A DNA stretch of 64,000 bases from Bactrocera neohumeralis (lineage: Eukaryota > Arthropoda > Insecta > Diptera > Tephritidae), in NCBI RefSeq assembly GCF_024586455.1, contig NC_065923.1, positions 50,228,264 through 50,292,263 on the forward strand, read 5' to 3'. A program made the translations under genes and the position numbers. The notes under the pieces are model-generated. The model did no database searches. It was given only the letters and a program-made list of their open reading frames with translations, and was not told the origin of the DNA. Positions 33,220 to 45,080 of this stretch are shown here, one piece after another (positions within the stretch are counted from its first letter, which is position 1; every line of letters starts with the position of its first letter).

Positions 33220-34554
33220 TTAAGGAGTTAAGCGTGTTTCACGGCTTCAAAACAAAAAAAAATATTGTCTTATTTAATTCTATAACATCTCTAGAATGCT
33301 GTTCTAAGTTGTAAAGTTGATACTTTTGGAGAGAGCCGTGAAAAGTTTCGCTCTCGAGGTCTGCTCTATTGTCACTTAAAATCTTAAACGCGTTTTTTTC
33401 GAAACTGTGTTTTCAAAGTGGGTTGTCAAGATTACTCGCGAATAATTCAACCAATCTTAGTGACATTTTTACACAGATCTTTGAAATATAATTAACAAGG
33501 TCTTTAAGGAAGGAGTTTCATTATAACTATTAAAAAAACATCGAGCAATTTTAACCAAAATCTGCGTTTTTTTGCAAAAACGTCTGCCAAAAATACAATT
33601 TTCACTGTTTTTGTTTTTTCTTCTTCCAATACCTAGTTTATGATCTTAGTTAAAACACTTATTTTTTACTTTTTAACTTTTGATAATCCTGTATGAATTA
33701 CTGCTGTCAACGCGGAGGCTTCTTTTTCCGACAACCTGCCGGAAATGACATCGCATTGGCCGAAGTTTGAATATTTTCTTTTGAAATTTTCAGTAAGTCT
33801 TTGTAAAATCAGTACATGAACATAAACAATAAAAAGTTTAAATAAAACATTTCATGTTTTATACGAAAAAATAAATTATTGAAAATATGCCGTTTTTTGC
33901 TCGATATTTGCTGCTTATATTTCCATAAATATCCTGTGAAATCGGGAAGGTCGTATCTTGTATAGTTTTTGGATGGCAGCGTTCTAAAGAGCGATCGCTC
34001 AGGGGTGCAAACATACAAGTATATAAGTGAAACTTTAAACGCGTTTTTCTCGAAACGATATATTTCAAAATTGCTGGCGTCATAATTCAACGAGAAATTG
34101 ACCAATCGACTTAAAACTAAAACTGAGTATTTTCGAATACATTTACTATACAATGACGATCTTTTTGATTGGTTGAAAATTGTCAATTTGGCGTAAAAAA
34201 ACAAAAATTTTTTTCAAAATTACGCCATTTTGTTAATTTTTGATATTTTTCAAAGATAGTCGGTCATTGTATAGGAAATATCTTTAATTTTAATAAACTT
34301 TTCAAATTTCTTTGTTTTTCATTCGGCCGTAATCATGCCAGCAGTTGAGGGCCTTTTTTTTTGCCCACCTCAGAAGACAGCCCATAACTCCGTTATTTTT
34401 CAACATTTTTGTCACAAAAAAATATTAAAATATAGTTAAAGATATGCCTTATTACTTTCAAAGAAGTTCAAAATATTCAATCTCGTACTTTCTCTTATAA
34501 AAATTCACGAAAATCGCCTATTTTTTCATGCGTCACACTGGTATAGCCCCTTAA
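33220..34554. mobile_element. TTAA-ended non-autonomous element
   Basis: The left end TTAAGGAGTTAAGCGTGTTTCACG and the right end (inverse of CGTCACACTGGTATAGCCCCTTAA) form an imperfect terminal inverted repeat beginning TTAAGG. The body of about 1.33 kb is AT-rich and non-coding. It carries the motif AAACGCGTTTTTCTCGAAAC twice (about 33387 and 34032). A related fragment is nested at 20996-21435. TTAA ends could mean a piggyBac-type or similar mobilising system; that is inference. Confidence 0.55.
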
Positions 34555-36022
34555 GGTAAAGAAATCATATTACCAAAAGAATCTTATAAAGATTCTGCAT
34601 ATTCTGGGCCTGTACGAAACGTCCACACATTAGTAAGTTCTTTCTTTTTCAATGAGAAATCGAAAAAACAGTCTTATGCAATTTAAAACTGTAGTTTGAC
34701 TGTCATAGCAATATTTCTAGTCAATGTACACACTAATTTAAAGTGCACCAAAAGTAAAGTTCAGATTTAACATTTCGCTTACTTACATATGTATGTGTGC
34801 TGTTACCATATATCGGGAGTATATTCTTATGATGGATAGATTTGCATATTTGTATGCAATGCAGTGTTACACACGAGCTTATGGCGGTCTTCATATGTAA
34901 ATGAGAGACAAATGGCCATACTCAGCCATACATTACTTTTATTAATTTTGTCTATACATATTAATATGTGTGTGTAAGCACGGTATATACGCGGTAAATA
35001 TGGGAATGCCGACTAGGAAATATTATTATGGGAACTGCATTGCATTACCACTGATAATCTCCCCGCTCTGTGGATGGATTCTGTATTTTGTTGCCTTGCT
35101 GCCTTTGGATTCCACAAATATGCACGCTGCGCGCCTGTACGTATGCTTTATACCAAAAGCACCTCAATCGGTTATGCCGGTAATTTATGCTTAAGTTAAA
35201 GTCCTTGAATAAATACATGGAAAATCCTTTGAAATTGAAATTGAACATCTCCTTTGCGGCCACGATGCGGTTAAGAGCAAGGGTCTGCAAAGACTGGTGG
35301 TGTAAAGTAAAATGTTGTATTGCGGTGAATGATGAGGTGCGGAGCCATGCATGCGTACAAAGAAAGGAGTGTTGCTCTGCACCGGCGTGTGGCAAATGGA
35401 ATTGGCATTGAAGAGCACTTTGGGAAAATTAAATTAATACTTATACATGGGCAGGAAGAAGACTTTACGGATTTCATTTCATTTATTTAGTATAAATATT
35501 CAATATAATTCAATTCCGCATTCCGTCTACACATGGGTGCTGCAGCGTCAAGTGCCGTATGTGTTGCTTGTATATACAATACTTCACTACATACATACGT
35601 ACGAATTTACGCAACTGCATCAAGACAATAGGTATTTGTGAACAATTACATATTACACAAGCATGTTGGTGCATATGCAGAGTTATGCTTTTAATATTTC
35701 ACATTTGCATGTTTTAATTAATACCCATTGTCATATTTAAATGCCGGACTTCTAAGGTTAATCTATGCAACGTTAAGAGCAAAGAAACGTTTCTGAAATC
35801 AATTAGCTGAATGAACTCACTAAAATGGAAATTGACGCCCTAGTACTTAGTATTCCTTCATCCAGATAATAATCTTCATTTCAAGCCAAGGATCAGCAAA
35901 CTATTCCACTTACATATGTACATATATGCTATTAGTCTATATACTTACAAAAGGTGTACTGCGCAGACTTATTCATAAGTTTAAAATATAATTCGTATTA
36001 AATTGCTGAATAAATGCAAATA
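34555..36022. other. unassigned unique stretch
   Basis: Mostly non-repetitive. Around 35040-35420 composition is more balanced and several overlapping frames (up to 116 codons, minus strand) occur, but none has recognisable family features. Confidence 0.3.
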
Positions 36023-36875
36023 AAGGGTGACCCATTTCGAAGTTCACTACTTTTTTAAGAAAAAAACAGAAACTTCAAATTTAATTGGGAATGTTTTTTA
36101 TCATTCGAAAGAACATTCTTTGGCATTTATTTTTTGAAGACTACATATGTCTGACAAAGCCAAGGGGAATTGTCCACATAGGTTTTAGACTCTACATATC
36201 CCCACAGGAAAACGCTGTGATATCACAGGATTTTGGTGGATAATCGGCCGGTCCAAAGTGGGAAGTGGCGTAGTCTTTTTGAAACCAAATGTCGCCGAGA
36301 TCACGAGCTTTAATTTCAATATTCGGTTATATGGGTCGCCATTGAGGGTTACGTTCTCACCGGCATCATTTTTGAAGAACTATGGACCGATGATTTCACC
36401 CGCTCACAAACCACACCAAACCGTCGCTTTTTCTGGATGAAATGGCAGTTCTTGAATCTCTTCAGGTTGCTCTTCGTTCCAAATGCGGCAATTTTGTTTG
36501 TTTACATAACCATTGAGCAAGAAATGGGTCTCATCGCTGAACAAAATTTGGTTCGAAAACTTCGGATCTTCTTGGAACATTTCAAAAGTCCATAGAGCGA
36601 AGCAATGTCGCTTGGGAAGCTCGACCGGCTTCAGTTCTTGCACAAACTGTATTTTGTACGCACTAAATCGTTCCATATGTCAGTCCGAGTTGCTGCGAAG
36701 ACGTCTTCGTGTACAATCTCAGCTACAGCTGTTATATTCTCTTCACTGGTGCAAGTCTTTCCATGATGAAATGCCAAACAATAGTGTACAAAACTAGCAT
36801 GACAGCTTAGCACGACTCACGCGTGATCTGTCAAGAAAACGGCTTTGAAAAGGGACCTATATTTGGGCCACTTGT
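36023..36875 (-). mobile_element. DD41D (rosa-type) mariner, deletion copy 3
   Basis: The left end is AAGGGTGACCCATTTCG after TA (36021-36022). The right end is degenerate (GGGCCACTTG before TA at 36876-36877). It is about 853 bp. Minus-strand pieces: WKDL-equivalent start region near 36770, SEENITAVAEIVHEDVFA, FVQELKPVELPKRHCFALW, SNQILFSDETHFLLNGYVNKQ (first catalytic Asp intact, about 36530), EEQPEEIQELPFHPEKATVW. The region with the second and third aspartates is deleted. Its left part matches copy 1 at 13218 closely. Confidence 0.85.
36404..36676 (-). pseudogene. DD41D mariner transposase, central fragment
   Basis: A 90-codon minus-strand frame spans the end of the DNA-binding domain and the start of the catalytic core, with the block ILFSDETHF carrying the first catalytic aspartate, then LNGYVNKQNCRIWNEEQPEE and a short HPEKATVWCGL block. 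In the intact family this continues to a WFQQDGATCH block and a CDLTPLDYFLW block. Here both are missing, so the fragment cannot catalyse transposition. Confidence 0.8.
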
Positions 36876-37914
36876 TAGTAGTAATAGTAGTATCAGAAAT
36901 AATAATTATTAACAAATACTCAGTAATAATACGACAGCTACAGATTCGTACAAAAATTTAGGTGTGTCACTGCTACGCGCTGTACATTGAGCTTTGCTTC
37001 CGGCAGAAACAAATTCCTTCAGTTAAAGCTCAACAAGCTAAGCCATCAGCTTATAGTGTGTAAATATAATACTCTCCAAATTTTTATCAATACATGCTCT
37101 CAACTTAAGATATACTCAAATATTTAATCCTATAAATGCATATGATCTTAATTATACTAATAGAACGATAGCTACTTCTCACCGCTGCATGCCAACAAAT
37201 TCCAATAAATGTTGTTGTTAGAAGACAAAATCAAAATATAATAGAATCGCATACCTTACACACAAATTTAATTGAATTGAATATATGGTATTCAGTGTGC
37301 TTCTTCCAAACATTTAATTGGCGACAAAAAAAAAAAACAAAATAAACTACAACTACAAAATATTTTAATTTAAAAAGCCGATTTAGACAAACGTTCTCAG
37401 CTTCTTATCACTCTATCGTTAAGCAGAAAGTTCATCTTACAAAGATTCTCTGTAAAAATATATCAAAATAATTGAAATTGCTTTTAGATAAGTATGAAGA
37501 ATGAGTAAGCGAGTTTGTGTACCTGAAGCAGAAGGTCCTACACAAATAAATTTATATGTGTCTGTCTATAAATGAGACTGTATACGTATTGAAATAATAA
37601 TGAATTTCGCTTTACATGCCAGACTAGCCACAATTATGCCATCCGTAGACAACCTGCAACTGCAAAATTCAAAAGCACAGACTGAGTGAGTACTGGACAG
37701 TACACTGCCAAAAATCTTGTCTACTTTCAATGAATACTATAAGCAAACAATTCTTTAACAGTATATTGATCACATTTATTTCTACGCACTCACTCACTTA
37801 CTTTTCAAGAAATTACTTCGCAAAATTTTATATGAACAGCAGTTGGCCGCAAACTCAGGATGCTTTCGGCCGCAAGTTTTAGTATTATGAAATAAAATTA
37901 TATAACACGTTTTT
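36876..37914. other. unassigned AT-rich stretch
   Basis: Nothing recognised; no frame over 60 codons with family features. Confidence 0.35.
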
Positions 37915-38080
37915 TTTAAATAAGAAAAAGCGTTAACTACCGTTGCACCGAAGCTAGACTGCTACTCATGTTTGCTATGTTTATGTCATAAAAGGGTATA
38001 AAAAGATCTTTACCTTGATTTTGAACGGTCAATTGGATGGGAACTATATGCTATAGTGATCACACATAGTGGCTAAACTA
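37915..38080 (-). repeat. Family I repeat, hairpin-end fragment
   Basis: AATAAGAAAAAGCGTTAACTACCGTTGCACCGAAGCTAGA is the hairpin end with a partly damaged arm. It is followed by AAAAGGGTATAAAAAGATC, GATTTTGAACGGTCAATT and TATATGCTATAGTGATC. Confidence 0.65.
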
Positions 38081-38962
38081 ATATATTTTCCTCGGGGCAT
38101 AAAAATCATCTTGATGACCCATTTCTGGTCACTTCGCCAGGCTGAGCAACCACAATGGTTTGCTAAATTTCTCATAGACCATATGAACGCTGAAGTAAGA
38201 AGCCGATCAAGCTAGCCAATACCCTAAAGATATCAAGGCTGCCGAGCGAACGAATCTAAGTAAATGGTGAAAAATTATCGCAGATAACTACGCCTTTCGA
38301 CATATTTTCCGTATCAGCCATCGTTTTACGTGAACAATTGTGTGACAATTAGGAATATTTTTGTAATCGAAGCAAATCTTAATAATGCAAACAAATTTTG
38401 TTAAAAAAATGTATTTCTCTCTAAAATTATCCGAATTTTTTGACACATATGTTATATATCTTATGGTGCCAGCATAAAAGTTTTAGCATAAATCATAAGA
38501 TTAATACCATATATTTCTAATTTAATCTACTTGGGAATCAGCATTAACCCTTAATTAAAATTGTTTCTAATCGCTGTATTATTTTCTCAATATAACCTCA
38601 GAATGCGTTTCGTTGAGCGTTTTTCCAGTTTCACTTTTCGATAGTTTTCCCTCGAAGCAGTTTCCTAAGCTTTACACAATTCATAGATTAAATTGCTTGA
38701 CAAAATACTGCATTTACGGCACATGTGTGTAGCACATGCATGAACTGAGCATAAATCCAGCATAGCTGAGTGACAAGCACAGCTGCCACGTGCAGAGGCA
38801 CAAATGGGAGCAAATCATTGAATTCGTAAACTTTTTGAAGCAACCAACAAGGGATGTCCGAATGATGAGCTTATATTGATGTGCAACCCAAAGCGCCACC
38901 TGAAAAAATTCGCGCAGAACCACAATGGAAGACTTGATTCATACATTGTTTATTTCACTCTA
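38081..38962. other. unassigned stretch
   Basis: No family is recognised. The piece at 38100-38345 has a faint protein-like appearance but no motif I can name. Confidence 0.3.
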
Positions 38963-40214
38963 CTGTGCCCAAAAATAGAATTTAAACTGCGCGCGTCGAA
39001 GGATTTGGAAAATTATTATTTTTTCGGTTGGTAGTACTGTCAAATTTCATGTCAAAATATTCATTAGTGTTTGAGATATGTACGTGTCGTTTTGTGAGCT
39101 GCTAAAAGTGAGTTTTTCGTTTTTTGCGATGTCGAAATTTGTTGAGCAAAGAATTTGCATTAAATTTTGTTTACGGAATCAATTTTCTGCTGCGGATACG
39201 TTGAGGATGGTGCAGAAAGCCTTTGGTGATGAGGCTATGTCTAAAAAAATGTTTACAAGTGGTATAGTGAGTTCCAAGCCGGCCGTGAACGTGTCGAAGA
39301 CGAAGAGCGTCCAGGGCGACCATCAACCTTAACCGACGAAGCTCACGTTCAACAAATCAAAGATTTGGTGTTGAAAAACCGTCGATTAACAATTAGAGAC
39401 CTTGCTGATGAAGTTGGCATATCAAAGGCTCAGTACCATTTTGAAGGATGTTTTGCGCGTCAAATCTCGACTGGTACCGAAAACATTGAATTTCTTGGAA
39501 AAAAGGCGTCGCGTTGAAGTGTGTGAAACGATGCTTTCCGACTACCAGTGTGTCATGAAACGCATTATAACTGGCGATGAGACTTGGATCTATGCTTACG
39601 ACCCCGAAACAACCGATCAATCGAGCGAATATCGTGCCAAAAGAGAGCCGAGACCAAAAAAATCGCGCCAAAGTCGCTCAAAAATCAAGGTCATGTTGAC
39701 TGTTTTCTTCGATTATCGTGGTGTTATGCCTTCCAACCGGTCAAACAGTCAACAAGGAATATTTGAACGTTATGCGTCGTTTGCGTAACGCTATCCGCCT
39801 AAAAAGGCCGGAATTGTGGAAAGACAATTCTTGGTTTTTACACCACGATAATGCACCATCCCATACTGCCCTCGTAATTCGTGATCATTTCGCCAAAAAC
39901 TCAACCCATATCGTTCCGCAACCATCGTATTCACCTGATCTGGCGCCGTGCGACTTCTGGCTGTTCACCAAGCTCAAAAGACCGCTCCGGGGACACCGTT
40001 TTTATACGATAGAGGAGATTCAAGCCGCAGCGAAGACGGAACTGAAGGCCATCCCGGAAAGTGACTACAACCAGTGTTTCGAAGATTGTAAAATCCGTTG
40101 GCATAAGTGCATTGCATCGGGAGGGAATTACTTAGAAGAGGGTGAAATTGATTTGGAAGAATAAATAAAGAGTTTTCAAAATAAATACAATGTCACCCTA
40201 TTTGTTGGGCACAG
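38963..40214 (+). mobile_element. near full-length mariner
   Basis: The terminal inverted repeats CTGTGCCCAAAAATAG (left) and CTGTGCCCAACAAATAG (right, inverted) bound a 1252 bp element, the normal mariner size. The left flank is TA (38961-38962). The right flank is TG (40215-40216), one base from TA. It carries one transposase gene, described separately. Confidence 0.9.
39129..40164 (+). pseudogene. mariner DD34D transposase with frameshifts
   Basis: It starts at ATG 39129 (MSKFVEQRICIKFCLRNQF). The paired helix-turn-helix DNA-binding domain follows: TLRMVQKAFGDEAMS, a frameshift near 39248, then KWYSEFQAGRERVEDEERPG and NRRLTIRDLADEVGIS. A second frameshift near 39425 leads to LKDVLRVKSRLVPKTLNF and the catalytic domain: IITGDETW (first Asp, about 39565), VMLTVFFDYRGV, a third frameshift near 39725, LPTGQTVNKEY, LHHDNAPSHT (second Asp, about 39845) and SYSPDLAPCDFWLF (third Asp 35 residues later, so DD34D). 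It ends LEEGEIDLEE. All three catalytic aspartates survive, but three indels and a short loss after YRGVM break the gene. Confidence 0.9.
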
Positions 40215-40374
40215 TGATATATTTCTCAAATATTAAACAATCAATTAAATTTATGAAAATTAGTAGAGAAATGCCGCAGAACTGGACAAAACTTCCCAAA
40301 TATCAAGTAGAGCAGTGAGGTTCAAACTCGATTATCAAGTGAGAGGTGGTGTCTTTTTCGCAAAATTAGATATT

Positions 40375-40770
40375 ACAATCACCTTTCGACTAACAGACCA
40401 CTGCAGTGTCTTCGAAGCGGAGATCGCAGCAATTTAAAAAATCTTCTTATTCTGACAAAAAGTGTGCTTACAACAAAAAATATATTTATACTATACATAT
40501 GTACATATACAGAGAGCTTAGCGGCTTTGAAATCACTAAAATCTCTAAGAGTTTCATCGAAGATAGTGAAAGAATGCCTTGAACTCTCTGTGGATCTAAC
40601 GTCCTATTCCGCGGTAAACCTGTAATAGATTCTAGGCCACAGTGATATTCCTGACAATAACATGATGAAACAGACGATCTAGCCAAAGCAGGCGCCACCT
40701 TACAAACAGACTCCGAAAAAGAGGAAATATGTATGCCTCTGGGTACTTATAAATATTTAATAGATAAATA
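40375..40770 (+). pseudogene. LINE RNase H domain fragment
   Basis: The translation reads FRLTDHCSVFEAEIAAI (first RNase H block with the conserved acidic Glu), then, after a gap and frameshift, AALKSLKSLRVSSKIVKEC, then GHSDIPDNN (from WVPGHSxIxGN), then ETDDLAKAGATLQT and EICMPLGTYK. This is the full order of a retrotransposon RNase H, with the YSDSQAA block deleted and several stops. It follows the mariner at 40214 after a 160 bp spacer and is unrelated to it. Confidence 0.75.
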
Positions 40771-41235
40771 TATTATAGCTATAGCTGCTTAACACGCAGG
40801 CAAGCGTATCAAGAGGTAGAAGAAGATGATACTATACAAGTACATAGATCTATGCGAATGCAAGGCTTTATATAGGAAAATATTCGCAATTATCGGGAGA
40901 AGTTTTCTTGGATATAATTCGGAAGGTGCAAAGATGAAATTATTTTATGGATGAATTTCATCTGGAGCACAGGGTGGTTATTATATAGAGGGCCTCCTAA
41001 AAGCCTAGGTGCGTCGTCAGACATCCACCCTACTTGCGTAACAACAGACACATATACAAAAAAAAATTACAAAAATAACAACGATTTTTCTAAAATTCTT
41101 ACTAAATCGCCGATAAATCAGTCGTTTCTTACACTGTAGACTCCGAATGTAATACTTTATAGAGAAAGTGTTAGTTATACACACATATATTTTTGCCCAG
41201 CGTCCCCAAGTGCACCAATTGTTTTGAATTGTATA
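40771..41235. other. unassigned, probably decayed LINE 3' region
   Basis: This follows the RNase H fragment on the same strand and may be its decayed continuation, but no further motif can be defended. Confidence 0.3.
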
Positions 41236-41673
41236 TTAGAGCGGGTCGATTTACACGGAGCCAAAAAAGCAGAAAAATCGCGTATGCGGGAAATGCTCTC
41301 CAGATCATTCTGCACAACTTTGCCTAAGAGACTATGGTTTTAAAATCGTTTCCGAGACAGCAATATTTAAATTGAAGTTTTGTTAGGAAGTAGTTTTGGG
41401 TTCATAAAAATTTGTTCGTCAGTTTTTGAGATTTTGAGTGAAATTTAAAACAGAGTGTAGTTTGTTAATATGTTGATTATTTGTCGCAATCGATCAGATC
41501 GGTCAATTATATCATATACATATGTCCCATATAACCGATTATTCAGATTTTTGAAAATTCACCTTAAAAATCGCTGGCTGGAAACCGGTTTTAGACCCAT
41601 AGTCTCTTAGCCAAAGTTGTTCAGAATCCGTAGAACCTTTCCCGCATACATAAAAAAAATCGACCCGCTTTAA
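41236..41673. mobile_element. MITE with long inverted arms
   Basis: The left arm begins TTAGAGCGGGTCGATTT and contains GCGTATGCGGGAAATG, ACAACTTTGCCTAAGAGAC and TATGGTTTTAAAATCG. The right arm, inverted, begins TTAAAGCGGGTCGATTT and has the same phrases in the same order (GTATGCGGGAAAGG, ACAACTTTGGCTAAGAGAC, TATGGGTCTAAAACCG). The arms are about 100 bp each with some mismatches and gaps, and the loop is about 230 bp. There is no coding capacity. The transposon superfamily is unclear. Confidence 0.75.
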
Positions 41674-41934
41674 TGTAATATATTAGATGCATGTGTATGT
41701 GTCTTGTTGTTTCTTTGTAACCATTGCTGTGCATAACTCAAAATCAAAGTGAAAGGGCTAGACACAAGTTAATTTTTACATTAAAGAGAATGCTTATAAG
41801 CAAACTATCAATTGCAAATATTTATCTATTGAAATCTTCGCGGAGATGCAGTGAAATATTTTTACAATAATGTTAATATGTATTAAAAATGTTCTGCAGA
41901 TATGTAATGCTTTTCGAAGTTAAATTTTGAATAA

Positions 41935-42592
41935 AACAGGAAGAAACCTCAACTTCGGCCCGGCCGAAGCTTTAATACCCATCAGAGTGCATATCTTATA
42001 ACAAAAAGGGTATAAAAATAGTTTTATCTTGATTTTGAGCGGTCAGTTTGTATGACAGCTCTATGCCATAGGAGTCCGATCTGAACAATATGTTCGAAGA
42101 TTGAAGCGCTGCCTTAGATAATAATATCTGCCTAATTTCGTGTAGATATCTGGTCTAATAAAAAACTTTTCCATACAAGGACTAGAACTTGATCGGTCAA
42201 TTTGTACGATATATACTATCGTTGTCCGATATCGGCGGTTCCGACAATTGAGTAGCTTCTTTGTGAAAAAAGGACGAGTGCAAAATTTCGGAGCGATATC
42301 CCAAAAACTGAAAAACTAGTTCGTGGACATATGGACAGCCAAACGAACAGGTGGATTGACTCGACTCGTGTCCGATATCGGCGGTTCCGACAATTGAGTA
42401 GCTTCTTTGTGAAAAAAGGACGAGTGCAAAATTTCAGAGCAATGTCCCAAAAACTGAAAAACTAGTTCGTGGACATACGGACAGCCAAACGAACAGGTGG
42501 ATTGACTCGGCTCGTCACGTTTATCATTTATAAATTTCTACACTTTATAGGGCCTTCGACGTTTCCTACCCTGTTTAGGGTATAAAAATGCT
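41935..42592 (-). repeat. Family I repeat, essentially complete copy
   Basis: It begins AACAGGAAGAAACCTCAACTTCGGCCCGGCCGAAGC (hairpin CTTCGGCCCGGCCGAAG) and ends GCCTTCGACGTTTCCTACCCTGTTTAGGGTATAAA. This gives both ends of Family I in one copy. Inside it a 146 bp unit is tandemly duplicated at 42223-42514. Confidence 0.75.
42223..42514. repeat. 2 x 146 bp tandem duplication
   Basis: Unit 1 (42223-42368) and unit 2 (42369-42514) both run from TGTCCGATATCGGCGGTTCC to GGATTGACTCG.CTCG and have the same length. I count five differences, for example TTCGGAGCGATATCCC against TTCAGAGCAATGTCCC. The duplication lies wholly inside the Family I copy. Confidence 0.9.
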
Positions 42593-43059
42593 TGCGTTAT
42601 GAAAATCAGTTTAAAACCAAACGAACTAATCCAAAACTCGGACTCATGTCTTACATTGATACATACGTAAAAGGTATAATTAAGGAATGTATTCAGTCGA
42701 CATTTAAAACGAAAATGTTAAATCGTTCGCAGTTTCAGCTACTAGCGGGAAAATGTTTTCTAAGTGTTTGTTTTTCGATGCAATTTCAATTCTGTGTGTA
42801 CGAATGATGTGCATACATACATATGTAAGTTTGTGTAAGTTTGCGTGTGTATGCTTGTGTACTATGGCTGGCGTCAAGGGTTGCTAGTATGCGACCGTCG
42901 TAAACAATTGAGGTCGTATACTTACCTTGCAAAGCCGAAAAGTTAATTTGTTTTTTTGCCGTTGGTCTTTTTATGCTGATGCTTTCAGTTGTGTTGCTAT
43001 TGACGGCTTTGAAAGAGTAAGAGTAAATATCTATGTATGTATGCGTGCCTCTTTGCAAT
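42593..43059. other. unassigned stretch
   Basis: No feature recognised. Confidence 0.3.
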
Positions 43060-45080
43060 GGTGAATGCAGCCCCTTATCGCCGAGGAGAATGGGGTGCCA
43101 GCTGCGGTAGCGCTCCCAGTTGGATAGTTTGCATTCGGAAACGACTGACAGCGCAAACGGTGTTCCTAGTTCGGTGATCGGAAGGAGCGCAGTTAATTAG
43201 GAATGCAGGTAGTTGTACTTCAGCGACCGCTGAGTAATGCTTCGTACATCAATGTATTTATGGTAATCCTCGTTAGGCCAAACGGCTTAAGTGAGCACCA
43301 CAATTCCGCAAGATGACCCAAAAACACGACACTACACGACACGATACATAAAACGCATACAATTCGTGTGCATATGACGGAAGGTATTTTCATGTATAAA
43401 AAACTTAGAAACACACAATGCAACAAAACGTTAGACACACGGTCGAATAGGCGCGAAAACTTGCCGCTGATAAAAAACAAATACCGGCTATTGTGTGCGA
43501 ACGAACAAATGCATGGATTTTGCCGAGTTTAGGCTTTGAAACCTAAGGCATTTGAAGCACTATGCAAATCCTTTTGAAGCATGCGGTTGCATGTATTTAC
43601 ACTAGATGCTTTTTTACATACACATATAAAAAATGATGTACTTATGACGGAGAGAGGTTTTCAAATTAAACCACATTCTCATTACTATTTTAATTTGCAT
43701 ATTTCAATTCGGCCTCCCAAAGCACAAATTCATAGCAATGTATATATGTACATACATATACATATGTATGTATATATACAATAATAAAAATAAAAAAAAT
43801 GCATTTATATGTATGTATGTGTATATATAAATATTTGAAAATATTTACTTTTTTCTATAAACGGCCGGTTCAAAATCAATTTGCCATACACACACAAAAT
43901 TTTATTGACTATATTCAGATATATTTATATATACACACACGTGTATATACATACATACATATCTGCATTGGAGCTTTTTGCAGGTTTTAACTTTTGACTG
44001 ACTAGTTAAGTGATAAGACAGCAGAAGCAACTCCCACAACTAGCATTATTTCGGTGCATTTTGGTTCACATCAATCAATATTTTCATATATTCATGCAAA
44101 CACGTTAGCCTACACATAAACATACCTATTCATATGCAGTTTGGACGTATACATACAAACATTTGATTATTTGAATAGGTGCCGATGCAACTTTATACCG
44201 CCCACGGCGTCGGCGGCTAAACCGTTGTACTCAGCGTAATTAATTTTCAATTTCTAACAGTCATTGACCCGCTAACTCCGCTAACTAAGGCTACTAATGT
44301 TGCGACCGGCTTTAGAGATGTTATTGTTTGCAAACTTATTTGACATTTATGTACGTTTCTTATTTGTTACAGTGTCGTTATCATTATTATTTTTTAAGGT
44401 TTCGGTTTTTGTTTTTGGGAATACCCTTGTCTGTTGTTTTCTTTCAGTTTGGCTTATTTGTTAGCTATTCGCGCAAAAAAACCGCAGCGAATAACGCAGC
44501 GCGAGAACCGAGAACCCGTTTCCGGCACTAACCATTCAATGCGTAACTTGTTACTGAATAATTTGCTGTTAGAGGTACCTGTATTAGGTCACCTCTGTGC
44601 CAGTTCACAATTATATTACTGCTGCTCTTCAATGTTCCAATTCCGTGTCGTCGATGCACTAAATTCACCCCTCGCTTTGCGACAACAACTCCAGCCGCAT
44701 CACATTTACACTTTCACATTCGGCACATTCGGCGGCCACAGCTCCACAACATCAATATTACAACAAACAGTGACACCCACAGAGTTCAACTTGCCGTCTG
44801 CATGGTCTGTTTGTTTCACAGCGCCGTTTGTCAGCCATTCAGGTGCTTTGCGCAAATTGTTGATAAATTCTCTCACTCAAATCTCCTCAAACACTCGTGC
44901 ATCCCCATATTCACATATGTATCCGTATGCTTGTTCACTGGCTGCTCATTTCCTTCCATTGTAATTATAGTTAACTTTACTTCTATTAAAGTTATACTTT
45001 TGCTTGAGCTAGAAAGTTGCATATTGAGCTAGAAAGTTGCATATACTACAGCCAGAGAACATAAAACACTTTTTTTACGT
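43060..45080. other. unique stretch with more balanced composition
   Basis: None of the repeat families of this window occurs here except a microsatellite (ATATGTACATACATATACATATGTATG, about 43741-43780). The patches 43060-43200 and 44440-44800 have higher G+C. The open frame at 44434-44964 (176 codons) has no recognisable domain. Regulatory or untranslated DNA of a neighbouring gene is possible, but I see no proof. Confidence 0.3.

Noticed and set aside
43741..43790. Regulatory element or CRISPR-like repeat in the ATACATATG-rich patch
   Set aside because: It is a plain CATA/TATG microsatellite of a kind found many times in this window, with no spacer structure.
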